Origin: Mucilaginibacter inviolabilis
GTDB lineage: Bacteria > Bacteroidota > Bacteroidia > Sphingobacteriales > Sphingobacteriaceae
Direction: 5' to 3'
Assembly (NCBI RefSeq): GCF_011089895.1
Contig: NZ_JAANAT010000002.1
Span: forward strand, 682,001-746,000
Length of the DNA: 64,000 bases
Below, in pieces: positions 43,522-51,811 of this stretch. The notes under the pieces were generated by a model. That model was not told the origin of the DNA, ran no database searches, and saw nothing but the letters and a program-made list of their open reading frames with translations. The number at the start of each line of letters is the position of its first letter. The stretch's first letter is position 1. Position numbers and translations under genes: made by a program.

Positions 43522-44145
43522 TTAGGGGGTTAGGGGGCAAAACTCAAAACCCGCCTTACTCCAAACTTCCAATGCCCTCGGTAACGCGTATTTAACGCGA
43601 TCATAAGCTTTCAGGCTGTCGTGAAATACAATGACCGATCCTGCCTGGGTGTGTTTCAGTACCTTATCGAGGCAGGCTTCGGGTTTTAGGTTGATGTCGA
43701 AATCACCGCTTAATACATCCCACATCATAATTTTAATATCCGGTCGGGCAGCTTGCAGATCAAGGATCTGTTGCCTTTTGATCCTGCCATATGGCGGACG
43801 AAAAAGGGGAGTATCTAATACTTTATCAGCCAGTAAAAAATTATCCAGGTAAATTTTGTTATCTGTTTTCCAACCTTTAAGGTGATTATACGTATGATTG
43901 CCGATGGCATGACCGTCGTCGGTCACCTGTTTGAAAATATCTGGGTGTTTTGCTACATTATCCCCAATACAGAAAAAGGTGGCTTTGGCATTATATTGTT
44001 TTAAAATATTTAATATGTGTGTTGTAACAATTGGTATAGGCCCATCGTCAAAAGTGAGATAAATGCAACGATTAGCTTTGCTTTTATTCCAGATAAGTTG
44101 GGGGTACAGCTTTTTTAGCAGCCAGGGTGTTTTAATCAGATACAT
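43522..44145 (-). CDS. Polysaccharide deacetylase family protein
   Basis: The 207-residue protein has the NodB fold: CIYLTFDDGPIPIVTTHIL (catalytic and metal Asp), GDNVAKHP, DDGHAIGNHTYNH (the H-x3-H metal site), and LFRPPYGRIK, then IMMWDVLSGDFD and GSVIVFHDSLKAY. No signal peptide is present, so it may be membrane-associated by its short N-terminus or act in the cytosol/periphery. It removes acetyl groups from N- or O-acetylated sugars. It is divergent from the TolC gene. Confidence 0.9.
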   Translation of the reverse strand: MYLIKTPWLLKKLYPQLIWNKSKANRCIYLTFDDGPIPIVTTHILNILKQYNAKATFFCIGDNVAKHPDIFKQVTDDGHAIGNHTYNHLKGWKTDNKIYLDNFLLADKVLDTPLFRPPYGRIKRQQILDLQAARPDIKIMMWDVLSGDFDINLKPEACLDKVLKHTQAGSVIVFHDSLKAYDRVKYALPRALEVWSKAGFEFCPLTP

Positions 44146-44241
44146 ATTACAAAACGGGCCTTATATGTTTTATTTAAAAAAATAAACAAAAATGAACATG
44201 CAAGGTAAGCATCAGTTGCTTACAATTGCATATAAAAACTT

Positions 44242-45687
44242 ATGAAACCAACATTGTCACTACCCATTAAAACAACTCTTATAGGTGCTATTGTATTTTC
44301 GGCACTTGGTTTTCAAGCTAAAGCGCAGGAAGTAATTACTTTACAAAAAGCGATTGATCTTACCCTTGAGCGAAATTTAACCATTAAACAATCGCAGTTT
44401 ATCGAGGCCTTGTCTGATGAAGATCTGAAACAGTCAAAAAATAACCAACTGCCAAGCCTTACGGCAGCGCCACAAGGTGGGTTTAACTTTGGCCGTAATA
44501 TCGATCAATCAACCTATCAGTTCATTAATCAGCGTATTTTACAGGTATATGGTCAGGCTACCGCCCAGATCACGTTATTTCAGGGCGGGCAATTGCGAAA
44601 TCAGATCATTCAAAACAAGATATTGCTTGATGCCAATAAAACAGCCACGTCCAAAGTTAAAAACGACCTGATATTAAATGTGGTTACTACTTTTTTACAA
44701 GTGTTAACCAACCAGGATCTGGTAAAAGCGTCGAAACAGCAAATTGAAATATCCAAACTAACGCTGGATAGGGCACAGCAAAACTATAATGTAGGCAACC
44801 AAACACTGGCCGATCTTTCACAGGCAAAAGCCCAGCTTTCAACCTCGGAACTTGACTATACCAATGCTCAAAATCAACTGGAATCATCCATGCTTACCTT
44901 AAAGCAATATATGGAGATGAACCCGGCTACCGAAATAGAGGTGCAAAAACCGGATATAGGTAAATTGAGCGATATTAAAGTAATATATGATCCGCAGGAT
45001 ATATTAAAAACTGCGTTGAACGTGAACCCGGATGTACTGCTTGCCGAGGTTCAGCAGAAATCATATGAACAGGCCATAAAAGTTGCCAAAGGTAATTATT
45101 ATCCAACCATTACTTTGGTTGGTCAGGCCGGTTCTAACTATTCAAATGCAAAAAATACCATTGATCAGGTAATAGCCACCGGAACATTGACACCTATAGG
45201 TGTTGTACAAGCTACAAATCAAGTTGTTGTACAGCCTGGCTTTATACAAACATATAAAAGCAATCCATTTTTTACCCAGATAGGTAACAACTTTAACCAG
45301 GCCGTAGCGGTGAGCTTACAGATCCCTATTTTTAACCGGTTCTCGGCACGTACTTCTGTACGCAAAGCAAAAATCCAGGCTCAAAACGCCGAGGTAACGG
45401 CTCAACTGGCCCGCAACACGCTAAGCAAAGTTATTTATCAGGCGGTTTGGGATCTGCGCGCTGCCGAGAAGAAATATCTGTCGACCACACAAACTTATAA
45501 GGCTAATAAAGATGCCTTTAATATTACGCAGCAACGGTTCACAGTTGGTTTAGTAAACTCGTTAGATTACAACACTTCTTTAACCAATCTCAACAAATCA
45601 CAATTTGATATGATTGAGGCACAGTACCAGCTCATTTTCAGAAGCAAGGTAATTGATTATTACCTGGGCAATCCAATAACGCTGTAA
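44242..45687 (+). CDS. TolC-family outer-membrane efflux protein
   Basis: The 481-residue protein has a signal peptide ending ALGFQAKA. Two OEP repeats are recognisable: the first with ITLQKAIDLTLERNLTIKQSQF and SLTAAPQGGFNFGRNID, the second starting near DILKTALNVNPDVLLAEVQQKSYEQAIKVAKGNYYPTITLVGQ. Both include helical coiled-coil regions. It forms the outer-membrane exit duct. A membrane-fusion gene follows after 52 bp. Confidence 0.92.
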   Translation: MKPTLSLPIKTTLIGAIVFSALGFQAKAQEVITLQKAIDLTLERNLTIKQSQFIEALSDEDLKQSKNNQLPSLTAAPQGGFNFGRNIDQSTYQFINQRILQVYGQATAQITLFQGGQLRNQIIQNKILLDANKTATSKVKNDLILNVVTTFLQVLTNQDLVKASKQQIEISKLTLDRAQQNYNVGNQTLADLSQAKAQLSTSELDYTNAQNQLESSMLTLKQYMEMNPATEIEVQKPDIGKLSDIKVIYDPQDILKTALNVNPDVLLAEVQQKSYEQAIKVAKGNYYPTITLVGQAGSNYSNAKNTIDQVIATGTLTPIGVVQATNQVVVQPGFIQTYKSNPFFTQIGNNFNQAVAVSLQIPIFNRFSARTSVRKAKIQAQNAEVTAQLARNTLSKVIYQAVWDLRAAEKKYLSTTQTYKANKDAFNITQQRFTVGLVNSLDYNTSLTNLNKSQFDMIEAQYQLIFRSKVIDYYLGNPITL

Positions 45688-45739
45688 CACCGCAAGCTTA
45701 ATTTTTTAAACATATAATAAAATATCGAAACGCATAGTC

Positions 45740-47074
45740 ATGGGAAAAACTACTAAATATATTTTGATAGCTCTGGGGGCAATAATTGTATTGCTTATTT
45801 TAGCAAAGGCTACCGGCATTATTGGTAAGCCGTCTTTAACCCAGATAGCCACCGAAAAAGCCGACGTGCGTGAAATTAATGAAACGGTATCTGCCAGCGG
45901 GAAAATAAAACCACACGTAGAAGTAAAGATAACCTCAGAGGTATCAGGAGAGATTGTTGAACTACCTGTTAAAGAAGGTGACGTGGTTAAAAAAGGCCAG
46001 CTGGTTTGCCGTGTGCGTCCGGACATCTTAAAGTCTGGATATGACAGGGCCGTTGCAAGCTACAGTACTCAAAAAGCAACTATAGGCAATATGGCACAAC
46101 TGCTTAAACAGGCAGAGGCTACTTTTGCCAACCAGGAAGCTACTTTTAACCGTACCAAAACACTTTTTCAAAATAAAGTGCTTACTGTATCTGAATTTGA
46201 CAATGCCAAAGCTAGTTACGAAGGGGCTAAGGCCAGTTTAGAAGCCGCCAGACAAAACCTGGTTGGTGCACAGTATGGTCTTTTACAGCAATCAGCTTCT
46301 GTTAAGGAAGCGCAGGATAACCTGGCTAAAACCAGTCTTTATTCGCCGGTTGATGGGGTGATCTCAAAACTAGTAATTCAAAAAGGCGAGCGTGTTTTGG
46401 GTACCCAGCAGTTTGCCGGTACCGAGATCATGACCATATCTGATTTGAGTAAAATGGATGTGAATGTTGATGTGAACGAAAATGATATTAACCGCATAAC
46501 CATAAATGATCCTGCCAATATTGAAATTGATGCGTTCTCTGGTAAAAAGTTTACAGGTTCGGTAATCGAAATCGGAAGCTCGGCGAATGTATTAGGTACC
46601 ACTGCCGATCAGGTAACCAACTTTACGGTTAAAGTTCGTATTGATGCAGATTCTTATACTGCATTGTTGAAAAAGACCGTTGATAACCCATCGCCCTTCC
46701 GTCCGGGTTTAACCGCTACGGTTGATATCAACACCAATCATGTAAAATCATTGTCGGTTCCTATTCAATCGGTAACTACCCGCGATGAAAAGAAAGATAC
46801 TGGTGCAGCAGCGGCTTCAAAGGATGATAAAAAGTCGCAGATCAGTGCTCCGGCTAAAGAGTATGTGTTTGTTTACTCAGCCCCAGGTAAATTAAAACAA
46901 GTGCAGGTAACTACCGGTATTCAGAATGATACCTATATCCAGATCCTATCTGGTTTAAAAGGCGGCGAAGAAGTGGTATCCGCCCCATATTCTGCCATAT
47001 CAAAAACATTGGCAGATGGTATGATGGTTCAAAAAGTGGATAAATCAAAACTATTTAATACAGATAACAAGTAA
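45740..47074 (+). CDS. Periplasmic adaptor (membrane-fusion) protein of a tripartite efflux system
   Basis: The 444-residue protein has one N-terminal membrane segment (ILIALGAIIVLLILAKATGI). The first lipoyl half contains VSASGKIKPHVEVKITSEVSGEIVELPVKEGDVVKKGQLVCRV, followed by a helical hairpin (QAEATFANQEATFNRTKTLFQN), the second half TSLYSPVDGVISKLVIQKGERVLG and a beta-barrel. A Lys/Asp/Ala-rich insertion lies near residues 355-380. It is of MacA/HlyD type, used with ABC or RND pumps. No pump gene is in the operon; a terminator follows directly. Confidence 0.92.
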   Translation: MGKTTKYILIALGAIIVLLILAKATGIIGKPSLTQIATEKADVREINETVSASGKIKPHVEVKITSEVSGEIVELPVKEGDVVKKGQLVCRVRPDILKSGYDRAVASYSTQKATIGNMAQLLKQAEATFANQEATFNRTKTLFQNKVLTVSEFDNAKASYEGAKASLEAARQNLVGAQYGLLQQSASVKEAQDNLAKTSLYSPVDGVISKLVIQKGERVLGTQQFAGTEIMTISDLSKMDVNVDVNENDINRITINDPANIEIDAFSGKKFTGSVIEIGSSANVLGTTADQVTNFTVKVRIDADSYTALLKKTVDNPSPFRPGLTATVDINTNHVKSLSVPIQSVTTRDEKKDTGAAAASKDDKKSQISAPAKEYVFVYSAPGKLKQVQVTTGIQNDTYIQILSGLKGGEEVVSAPYSAISKTLADGMMVQKVDKSKLFNTDNK

Positions 47075-47096
47075 TCCCCGCCGGGAATAAAATCAT

Positions 47097-47135
47097 AAAA
47101 AAGGGCTGCTTCAAATTTCTGAAGCAGCCCTTTTT
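47097..47135. terminator. Terminator of the efflux pair
   Basis: AAAAAGGGCTGCTTCA pairs with TGAAGCAGCCCTTTTT around seven bases. It sits between convergent genes and serves both. Confidence 0.88.
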
Positions 47136-47153
47136 GCTTACTATCGGCAAGAC

Positions 47154-47555
47154 TTAAACTTTTAAGCCCCCGAAAATGCTGAACATCATCACACTTAAAA
47201 CTACAAAAGTGATGAGGATATAGAGCCTGTCTTTTTCCAATATGAAACCTATCAACGAAAAAAAGATGCGTAAAATAGGCGTGGCAATTAATACCAGTAC
47301 ACCCAATTGTATAATCCCTTTGGCGTTAAATGAGCAAACACCGCTCATGATCTGACTAATAGTGGTAAAGCCTGCCTGTTCTCCCACAAACGTATGATAC
47401 GCGGGTATACTGCTGTGTTGATATTGATGCAGATAGATAATACCCCCGATAAAAACAATAAGGCTTGCGGTGATAACCCCGTATCTCAATAAATAACCAA
47501 TCAGTTTTTCTATATCCTGATCAGCCGTAAAGGCTTTTGAAAGTATCTTTTTCAT
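47154..47555 (-). CDS. DUF1634 membrane protein
   Basis: The 133-residue protein has three hydrophobic segments and the family pattern LIGYLLRYGVITASLIVFIGGIIY, LGVLVLIATPILRIFFSLIGFILEKDRLYILITFVVL. DUF1634 genes are regularly found next to TauE/SafE permeases; the protein is probably a partner subunit of the permease. It is the last gene of a three-gene operon with gaps of 12 bp. Confidence 0.85.
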   Translation of the reverse strand: MKKILSKAFTADQDIEKLIGYLLRYGVITASLIVFIGGIIYLHQYQHSSIPAYHTFVGEQAGFTTISQIMSGVCSFNAKGIIQLGVLVLIATPILRIFFSLIGFILEKDRLYILITFVVLSVMMFSIFGGLKV

Positions 47556-47567
47556 GATCTTGTTTGT

Positions 47568-48401
47568 TTAGAATTTGTGGTTATAACCGTTAAATATCAT
47601 CTCGGCGGCAACAAAGGTGATGGCCACGCAGAAGATATATTTTAACACTTTTGGATCCATACGGGTAAGTAGTTTAGAACCTGTGAACGCCCCACCCAGT
47701 ACCCCCAGCATCACCGGGAAAGCAATACCCGGATCCATATAACCCCTTTGTAAATACACTACAGCACTGGCGGCTGCAGTAACGCCGATCATAAAATTGC
47801 TGGTAGTGGTGCTTACCTTAAAGGGTATGTGCATAGCCGAATCCATAGCCAGAACTTTTAATGCCCCCGAGCCGATACCTAAAAGACCCGACAGAACACC
47901 AGCCAGGGTCATAATAGAGAAGCCTGCGCCTACATTTTTTAATTTGTATTCTACTTCGCCATCTTTAGTGGGATAGCTGCTGTTGAGTTTTAATTTGTAG
48001 GATAGCTTACTGCCTTCGGTTAAAGCTTCCATGTTCTTTTTGCGGAGGGTCATGGCGGCCGAGAATAAAAGGATAGCGCCAAAAAGAATGGCGATGGTAT
48101 TGGTTGGTGTATACACCGCGATGATGGCACCGCCAACGGCCCCAACTGTCGTGGCTATTTCCAGGAACATCCCTAAACGGATATTGGTGATACCTTCTTT
48201 GATATAAGCGCTCGCAGCACCCGAAGAATTGGCAATAGAAGCCAGTAAAGCTGCGCCAATGGCGTAGCGTATATCTACATGAAATACAAGGGTAAGTAAT
48301 GGAATTACTACTACGCCACCGCCTAAGCCGGTGAGCGAGCCAACCAGGCCGGCCAGGTAGGCTCCTGCCAACAAAATGAGGGTGAATGTTATAATGGTCA
48401 T
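47568..48401 (-). CDS. TauE/SafE-family sulfite/organosulfonate permease
   Basis: The 277-residue protein has two four-helix halves with the TauE signatures GSLTGLGGGVVVIPLLTLVF and LSGLLGIGSGALKVLAM, and STTTSNFMIGVTAAASA. The family exports sulfite or sulfonates; in Bacteroidota the substrate is usually unassigned. It is the middle gene of the regulator-permease-DUF1634 operon, so its substrate is probably also the effector of the regulator. Confidence 0.9.
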   Translation of the reverse strand: MTIITFTLILLAGAYLAGLVGSLTGLGGGVVVIPLLTLVFHVDIRYAIGAALLASIANSSGAASAYIKEGITNIRLGMFLEIATTVGAVGGAIIAVYTPTNTIAILFGAILLFSAAMTLRKKNMEALTEGSKLSYKLKLNSSYPTKDGEVEYKLKNVGAGFSIMTLAGVLSGLLGIGSGALKVLAMDSAMHIPFKVSTTTSNFMIGVTAAASAVVYLQRGYMDPGIAFPVMLGVLGGAFTGSKLLTRMDPKVLKYIFCVAITFVAAEMIFNGYNHKF

Positions 48402-48413
48402 GATATAAGGATA

Positions 48414-49067
48414 TTAATAGTTGTTATTTAAAATTTGCTGTATCAGTTGCTCGGCTTGTTTAACTTTTTGGACTTTGATAGCCTTAAACAGCTGCTCATG
48501 CAGGTGGTGGCTCATGGCAAAATGACTAACGCCTTGTGCCTCGCGTTTGGAAAAGAAATCGCGGATAATGAGGGTGAAACTTTCATAAAGATCGGCCAGT
48601 ACATTGTTTAATGAGGCATGAGCTATGGCCATGTGAAAAGCAATGTCGGCATCAACACAGGCTTGTCGCTGTTCGGATTGTATAGCTTGTTTTCTTTTTT
48701 CGAGGGATAGCTCAATTTGATTTATATCTGCTTCGGATCGGTTTTGTGCCGCCAGTCTTACTATTTCTCCTTCCAGTAATGCCCGTACGGCGTTGATCTG
48801 GTCAAAGTCTGCGTTTTTTAAACGCTGCTCAATAGTTTGCTCGCCTACAAAGGAGTTGACAAATGTTCCGGAACCTTGCTGCACTTTGAGTATGCCGGCG
48901 GTTGCCAGGGTTTTAATGGCTTCCCGGATGGTGGAACGGCCTACACTGTATAGCTGCATTAATTCGGGCTCGGCGGGTATTTTTTCATTGAGTTTGAACT
49001 TGCCCTGCGCTATATCATTCCTGATTTGGCTGATGACGCGGCTACCGAGGGTTTCTTTCTTATCCAT
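48414..49067 (-). CDS. FadR/GntR-family transcriptional regulator (FCD domain)
   Basis: The 217-residue protein has an N-terminal GntR winged helix (RVISQIRNDIAQGKFKLNEKIPAEPELMQLYSVGRSTIREAIKTLATAGILKVQQGSGTFV) and a C-terminal FCD helical domain (VRALLEGEIVRLAAQ ... DADIAFHMAIAHASLNNVL ... HHLHEQLFKAIK) in which the metal-binding Asp/His residues are visible. It is the first gene of the operon and probably controls it through the small molecule handled by the permease. Confidence 0.9.
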   Translation of the reverse strand: MDKKETLGSRVISQIRNDIAQGKFKLNEKIPAEPELMQLYSVGRSTIREAIKTLATAGILKVQQGSGTFVNSFVGEQTIEQRLKNADFDQINAVRALLEGEIVRLAAQNRSEADINQIELSLEKRKQAIQSEQRQACVDADIAFHMAIAHASLNNVLADLYESFTLIIRDFFSKREAQGVSHFAMSHHLHEQLFKAIKVQKVKQAEQLIQQILNNNY

Positions 49068-49196
49068 ATCGCTGATGATTTGATATGTAAAGGTATGATG
49101 TTTTTATTAAAACATCTGATGTTTAAAAATATTTATGACATTGATATGATAGAGATGGTGGGTTCCAGATGAGAGGCAGAGTCTAAGAGAAGATAT

Positions 49197-49263
49197 TATG
49201 CTGAGCTCGTCGAAGCATGGTGATAGGGCCTCTGCACACGCTCTTCGACGGGCTCAGAGTGAC
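49197..49263. repeat. Palindromic intergenic repeat (GTCATGCTGAGC type)
   Basis: ATGCTGAGCTCGTCGAAGC ... GACGGGCTCAGAGTGAC; the middle TGATAGGGCCTCTGCACA matches the middle of the copies at 39249 and 50335. Confidence 0.65.
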
Positions 49264-49312
49264 AGGCCTTTTAGGACATTATATGTCCCCCAGCACAGCA
49301 AAAGCTAAACTG

Positions 49313-49399
49313 TGATCTCGAACGAGGTACGAGGAGAGATCTTATACATAAGATATGTCAATTGTACAAGATTTCTCCTCGTACCTCGTTCGAAATGAC
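49313..49399. repeat. Palindromic intergenic repeat (TTTCGAACGAGGTACGAGG type)
   Basis: CTCGAACGAGGTACGAGGAG is inverted by CTCCTCGTACCTCGTTCG, with AGATCTTATAC/ATTGTACAAGAT inside. This repeat and the one at 49197-49263 fill the 345-bp gap at 49083-49427; no gene is visible there. Confidence 0.65.
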
Positions 49400-49427
49400 A
49401 AAATGGAATGATTGTTTTGAAAATTAT

Positions 49428-50264
49428 TTACTCCACCACCCCCTGCAAACTCATTACCGCCTGATCAAGAAAATTGGGGATCAGCGTGCGTTGGGTATGG
49501 GTTATTTTGTCCGGATCATCTAATCTATCAAGCATTTCGCGGTATTTTACTTCGCCGTGCTCGTTGATCACTTCGTCCTTTTTCTCATCTCGTAGCAGCA
49601 TAGCTTTCATTCCCCCTGCATCAGCCTCGGGATGAAACTGGGTGGCAAAAAAATAATCGTTATAGCGGATGGCCATCATGGCGCGGGGCAGATCAATGTG
49701 AGGGCGCTCTTTTTCAATAGCTACCAGTTGCATGCCCAGTTCCTGAAAACGCTTTTCATCCGGGTTTATCACCTGCCAGCTGCGGGAGTCGACGGCATAG
49801 AAAGGATCACCTAAACCCTCAAAAACAGGTTCATGGGCGCCAGTCGGGGTTTGATTAACCGGCAGTACCCCAAATGATGGCGAACGGCGCATGTTGATAT
49901 CGCCCAGCTTATAATGGCGGCACATCAATTGGAAGGAGTGGCACACAAACAGCGTATGTTTTTTATCAGTAGTGTTGGATAGATTATGGTCTTCCAGTTT
50001 TTCTATCAGTCTGAAATATTTTTTCTCCCACTCGGTACCTTCGGATATCAGCGGATCGCCGGGACCACCGCTGGAGATATAAATGTCGAAATTAGCACCC
50101 GGCATTTCACAGCGCCTACGCACGTCAAATATCTGGTAATTTAAATTCAGCTCGTGCTGTGCTTTATATCGGTTCAAAATTTCCTGGAAACCACGCATTC
50201 CCTCATTAGCTATCCCATCATATAAGTCGAGTATTGCTACCCTGATTTCCGGTTTTGTTGTCAT
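49428..50264 (-). CDS. Class I glutamine amidotransferase-like protein
   Basis: The 278-residue protein has a GATase-1 fold: an N-terminal strand VAILDLYDG, oxyanion region SSGGPGDPL, the nucleophile in TLFVCHSFQLMCRHYKLG, and the His/Glu of the triad in ATQFHPEADAGG. It is longer than typical GMP-synthase-like GATs, with a C-terminal extension of about 50 residues. It may supply ammonia or hydrolyse gamma-glutamyl bonds. Downstream on the same strand of a COG2170 ligase, an ATP-grasp ligase and an esterase, it is likely part of one pathway. Confidence 0.82.
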   Translation of the reverse strand: MTTKPEIRVAILDLYDGIANEGMRGFQEILNRYKAQHELNLNYQIFDVRRRCEMPGANFDIYISSGGPGDPLISEGTEWEKKYFRLIEKLEDHNLSNTTDKKHTLFVCHSFQLMCRHYKLGDINMRRSPSFGVLPVNQTPTGAHEPVFEGLGDPFYAVDSRSWQVINPDEKRFQELGMQLVAIEKERPHIDLPRAMMAIRYNDYFFATQFHPEADAGGMKAMLLRDEKKDEVINEHGEVKYREMLDRLDDPDKITHTQRTLIPNFLDQAVMSLQGVVE

Positions 50265-50334
50265 TTTGTTCTTTTATAGTTTGTTAAATCCTCTCCTTTA
50301 TGTAGTAGCCATTGGCAGCTATTCCCAAAAGGAT

Positions 50335-50406
50335 GTCATACTGAGCTCCGTCGAAGTATGGTGGGCAGGCCTCTGCGCTCTACCCTTCGACGGGGCTCAG
50401 GGTGAC
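50335..50406. repeat. Palindromic intergenic repeat (GTCATGCTGAGC type)
   Basis: GTCATACTGAGCTCCGTCGAAG ... CTTCGACGGGGCTCAGGGTGAC with the middle GGTGGGCAGGCCTCTGCGC. It lies between the amidotransferase and the carboxylate-amine ligase genes. Confidence 0.7.
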
Positions 50407-50474
50407 AGCCCTCTTTGTGTTATTCTTTCGTTATGCCTTTTTATAGTCTATTACGCTCTGTTATGGCCGTGGGG

Positions 50475-51572
50475 TCATAACCCCTTTAAAGTTTGTGAGG
50501 TAATGTAATCCACTACGTCTACAAAGCTACTGTTTTGTTGGTAAACGGCTAACTGCCTGTCGGCGCCGGTGCCATGTTCCAGTATTTTGTGTACGTATTG
50601 CAGATCGTCGCGCGAGCCCAGTTCATCCACCACATCATCCACAAAATCCAATAATTCCAGTACCAGCGAACGGGTGTTTACTTCCATCTCTTTACCAAAA
50701 TCGATCATTTTACCGTCGATGCCGTAACGGGCCGCACGCCATTTATTTTCGTTGATGAGCGCGCGTGAGTAGGTGATGAACTTCATATTCTGCTGCCTCA
50801 GTTTATACAGTTTAGCGCACAGAGCCTGAAAAAGGGCGGTAAAGGCGATGGTTTCATCAACCAGCATAGGGCAATCACAAATCCGGAATTCAATGGTTTC
50901 GAAGAAGGGGTGCACACGGATATCCCACCAGATCTTTTTGGCATTATCAATACAATTGGTTTTTACCAGTAGTTTGATGTAACTATCATACTCCTCAATG
51001 CTGCTGAAAGTATCAGGGATGCCTGTGCGCGGAAACTTGTCAAACACCTTAGTGCGAAAGGATCTGAACCCCGTATTGCGCCCTTCCCAAAAAGGGGAGT
51101 TGGTTGATAAAGCGAAAACGTGAGGCAGAAAGTAACGTACCTGATTGGCGATGTGAATAGCCATATCGCGCGACTGGATGCCCACGTGTACATGCAACCC
51201 AAAAATAAGGTTGGAGCGGGCGGCTTCCTGCATTTCGTCCACAATTTCAAAATACCTTGGATGATCGGTGATCAGCTGGTGCTGCCAATGCGAGAAAGGG
51301 TGCGTGCCCGCGGCACCTATGCGTAAACCAATGTCGCCGGCCAGTTGGGCTACCGTAGTACGGAGTTTACTTACCTCCTCGCGGGCCTCCTGGGTGTTAT
51401 GGCAAATATGCGTGCCAACTTCCACCACGGCCTGGTGCATTTCGGCCTTCACCTGATCCTCATGGATCTTTTGGGCGCTATCCACAATTTTCTGCTCGTG
51501 CGATTTTAGCTCCCTGGTTACGGGATCAATCACCATAAATTCTTCTTCAACACCTAGGGTAAATTCGTTCAT
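50475..51572 (-). CDS. Carboxylate-amine ligase, glutamate-cysteine ligase GCS2 family (COG2170, YbdK-like)
   Basis: The 365-residue protein starts EFTLGVEEEFMVIDPVTRELKSHEQKI and contains AAGTHPFSHWQHQ, GLHVHVGIQSRD, PHVFALSTNSPFWEGRNTGFRSFRT, WWDIRVHPFFETIEFRICD and NKWRAARYGIDG. These are the metal- and substrate-binding blocks of the GCS2 fold, which joins a carboxylate to an amine using ATP. E. coli YbdK has weak glutamate-cysteine ligase activity, but the true substrate is uncertain. It lies between an amidotransferase and an ATP-grasp ligase gene on the same strand. Confidence 0.9.
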   Translation of the reverse strand: MNEFTLGVEEEFMVIDPVTRELKSHEQKIVDSAQKIHEDQVKAEMHQAVVEVGTHICHNTQEAREEVSKLRTTVAQLAGDIGLRIGAAGTHPFSHWQHQLITDHPRYFEIVDEMQEAARSNLIFGLHVHVGIQSRDMAIHIANQVRYFLPHVFALSTNSPFWEGRNTGFRSFRTKVFDKFPRTGIPDTFSSIEEYDSYIKLLVKTNCIDNAKKIWWDIRVHPFFETIEFRICDCPMLVDETIAFTALFQALCAKLYKLRQQNMKFITYSRALINENKWRAARYGIDGKMIDFGKEMEVNTRSLVLELLDFVDDVVDELGSRDDLQYVHKILEHGTGADRQLAVYQQNSSFVDVVDYITSQTLKGL

Positions 51573-51610
51573 AATTGGTTAGGTTATCGTACTTCTAATA
51601 CATAGGTAAT

Positions 51611-51688
51611 GTCATTTCGAACGGAGTGAGAAATCTTTTACACGGGTTATGCTGGGCGTATAAGATTTCTCACTCCGTTCGAAATGAC
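51611..51688. repeat. Palindromic intergenic repeat (GTCATTTCGAACGGAGTGAG type)
   Basis: GTCATTTCGAACGGAGTGAG is inverted exactly by CTCACTCCGTTCGAAATGAC. It is related to the repeat at 49313-49399. Confidence 0.75.
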
Positions 51689-51708
51689 AACTGTTTTTCA
51701 CTATCCAT

Positions 51709-51804
51709 GTCATGCTGAACTTGTTTCAGCATCCCACGGGCAAGGTATACACCATACAAGCCAGTGGCTAAGCATGTGGGATCCCGAAATAAATTGGGGA
51801 TGAC
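51709..51804. repeat. Palindromic intergenic repeat (GTCATGCTGAACTTG type)
   Basis: GTCATGCTGAACTTGTTTCA and GCATCCCACG on the left are mirrored by CGTGGGAT-like GTGGGATCCCG and TTGGGGATGAC on the right. It abuts the stop of the ATP-grasp gene. Confidence 0.55.
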
Positions 51805-51811
51805 TTCAATT

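Noticed and set aside
50266..50508. Plus-strand frame of 80 codons between the amidotransferase and the COG2170 ligase
   Set aside because: It is made largely of a dispersed palindromic repeat also present at 39249 and 49197.
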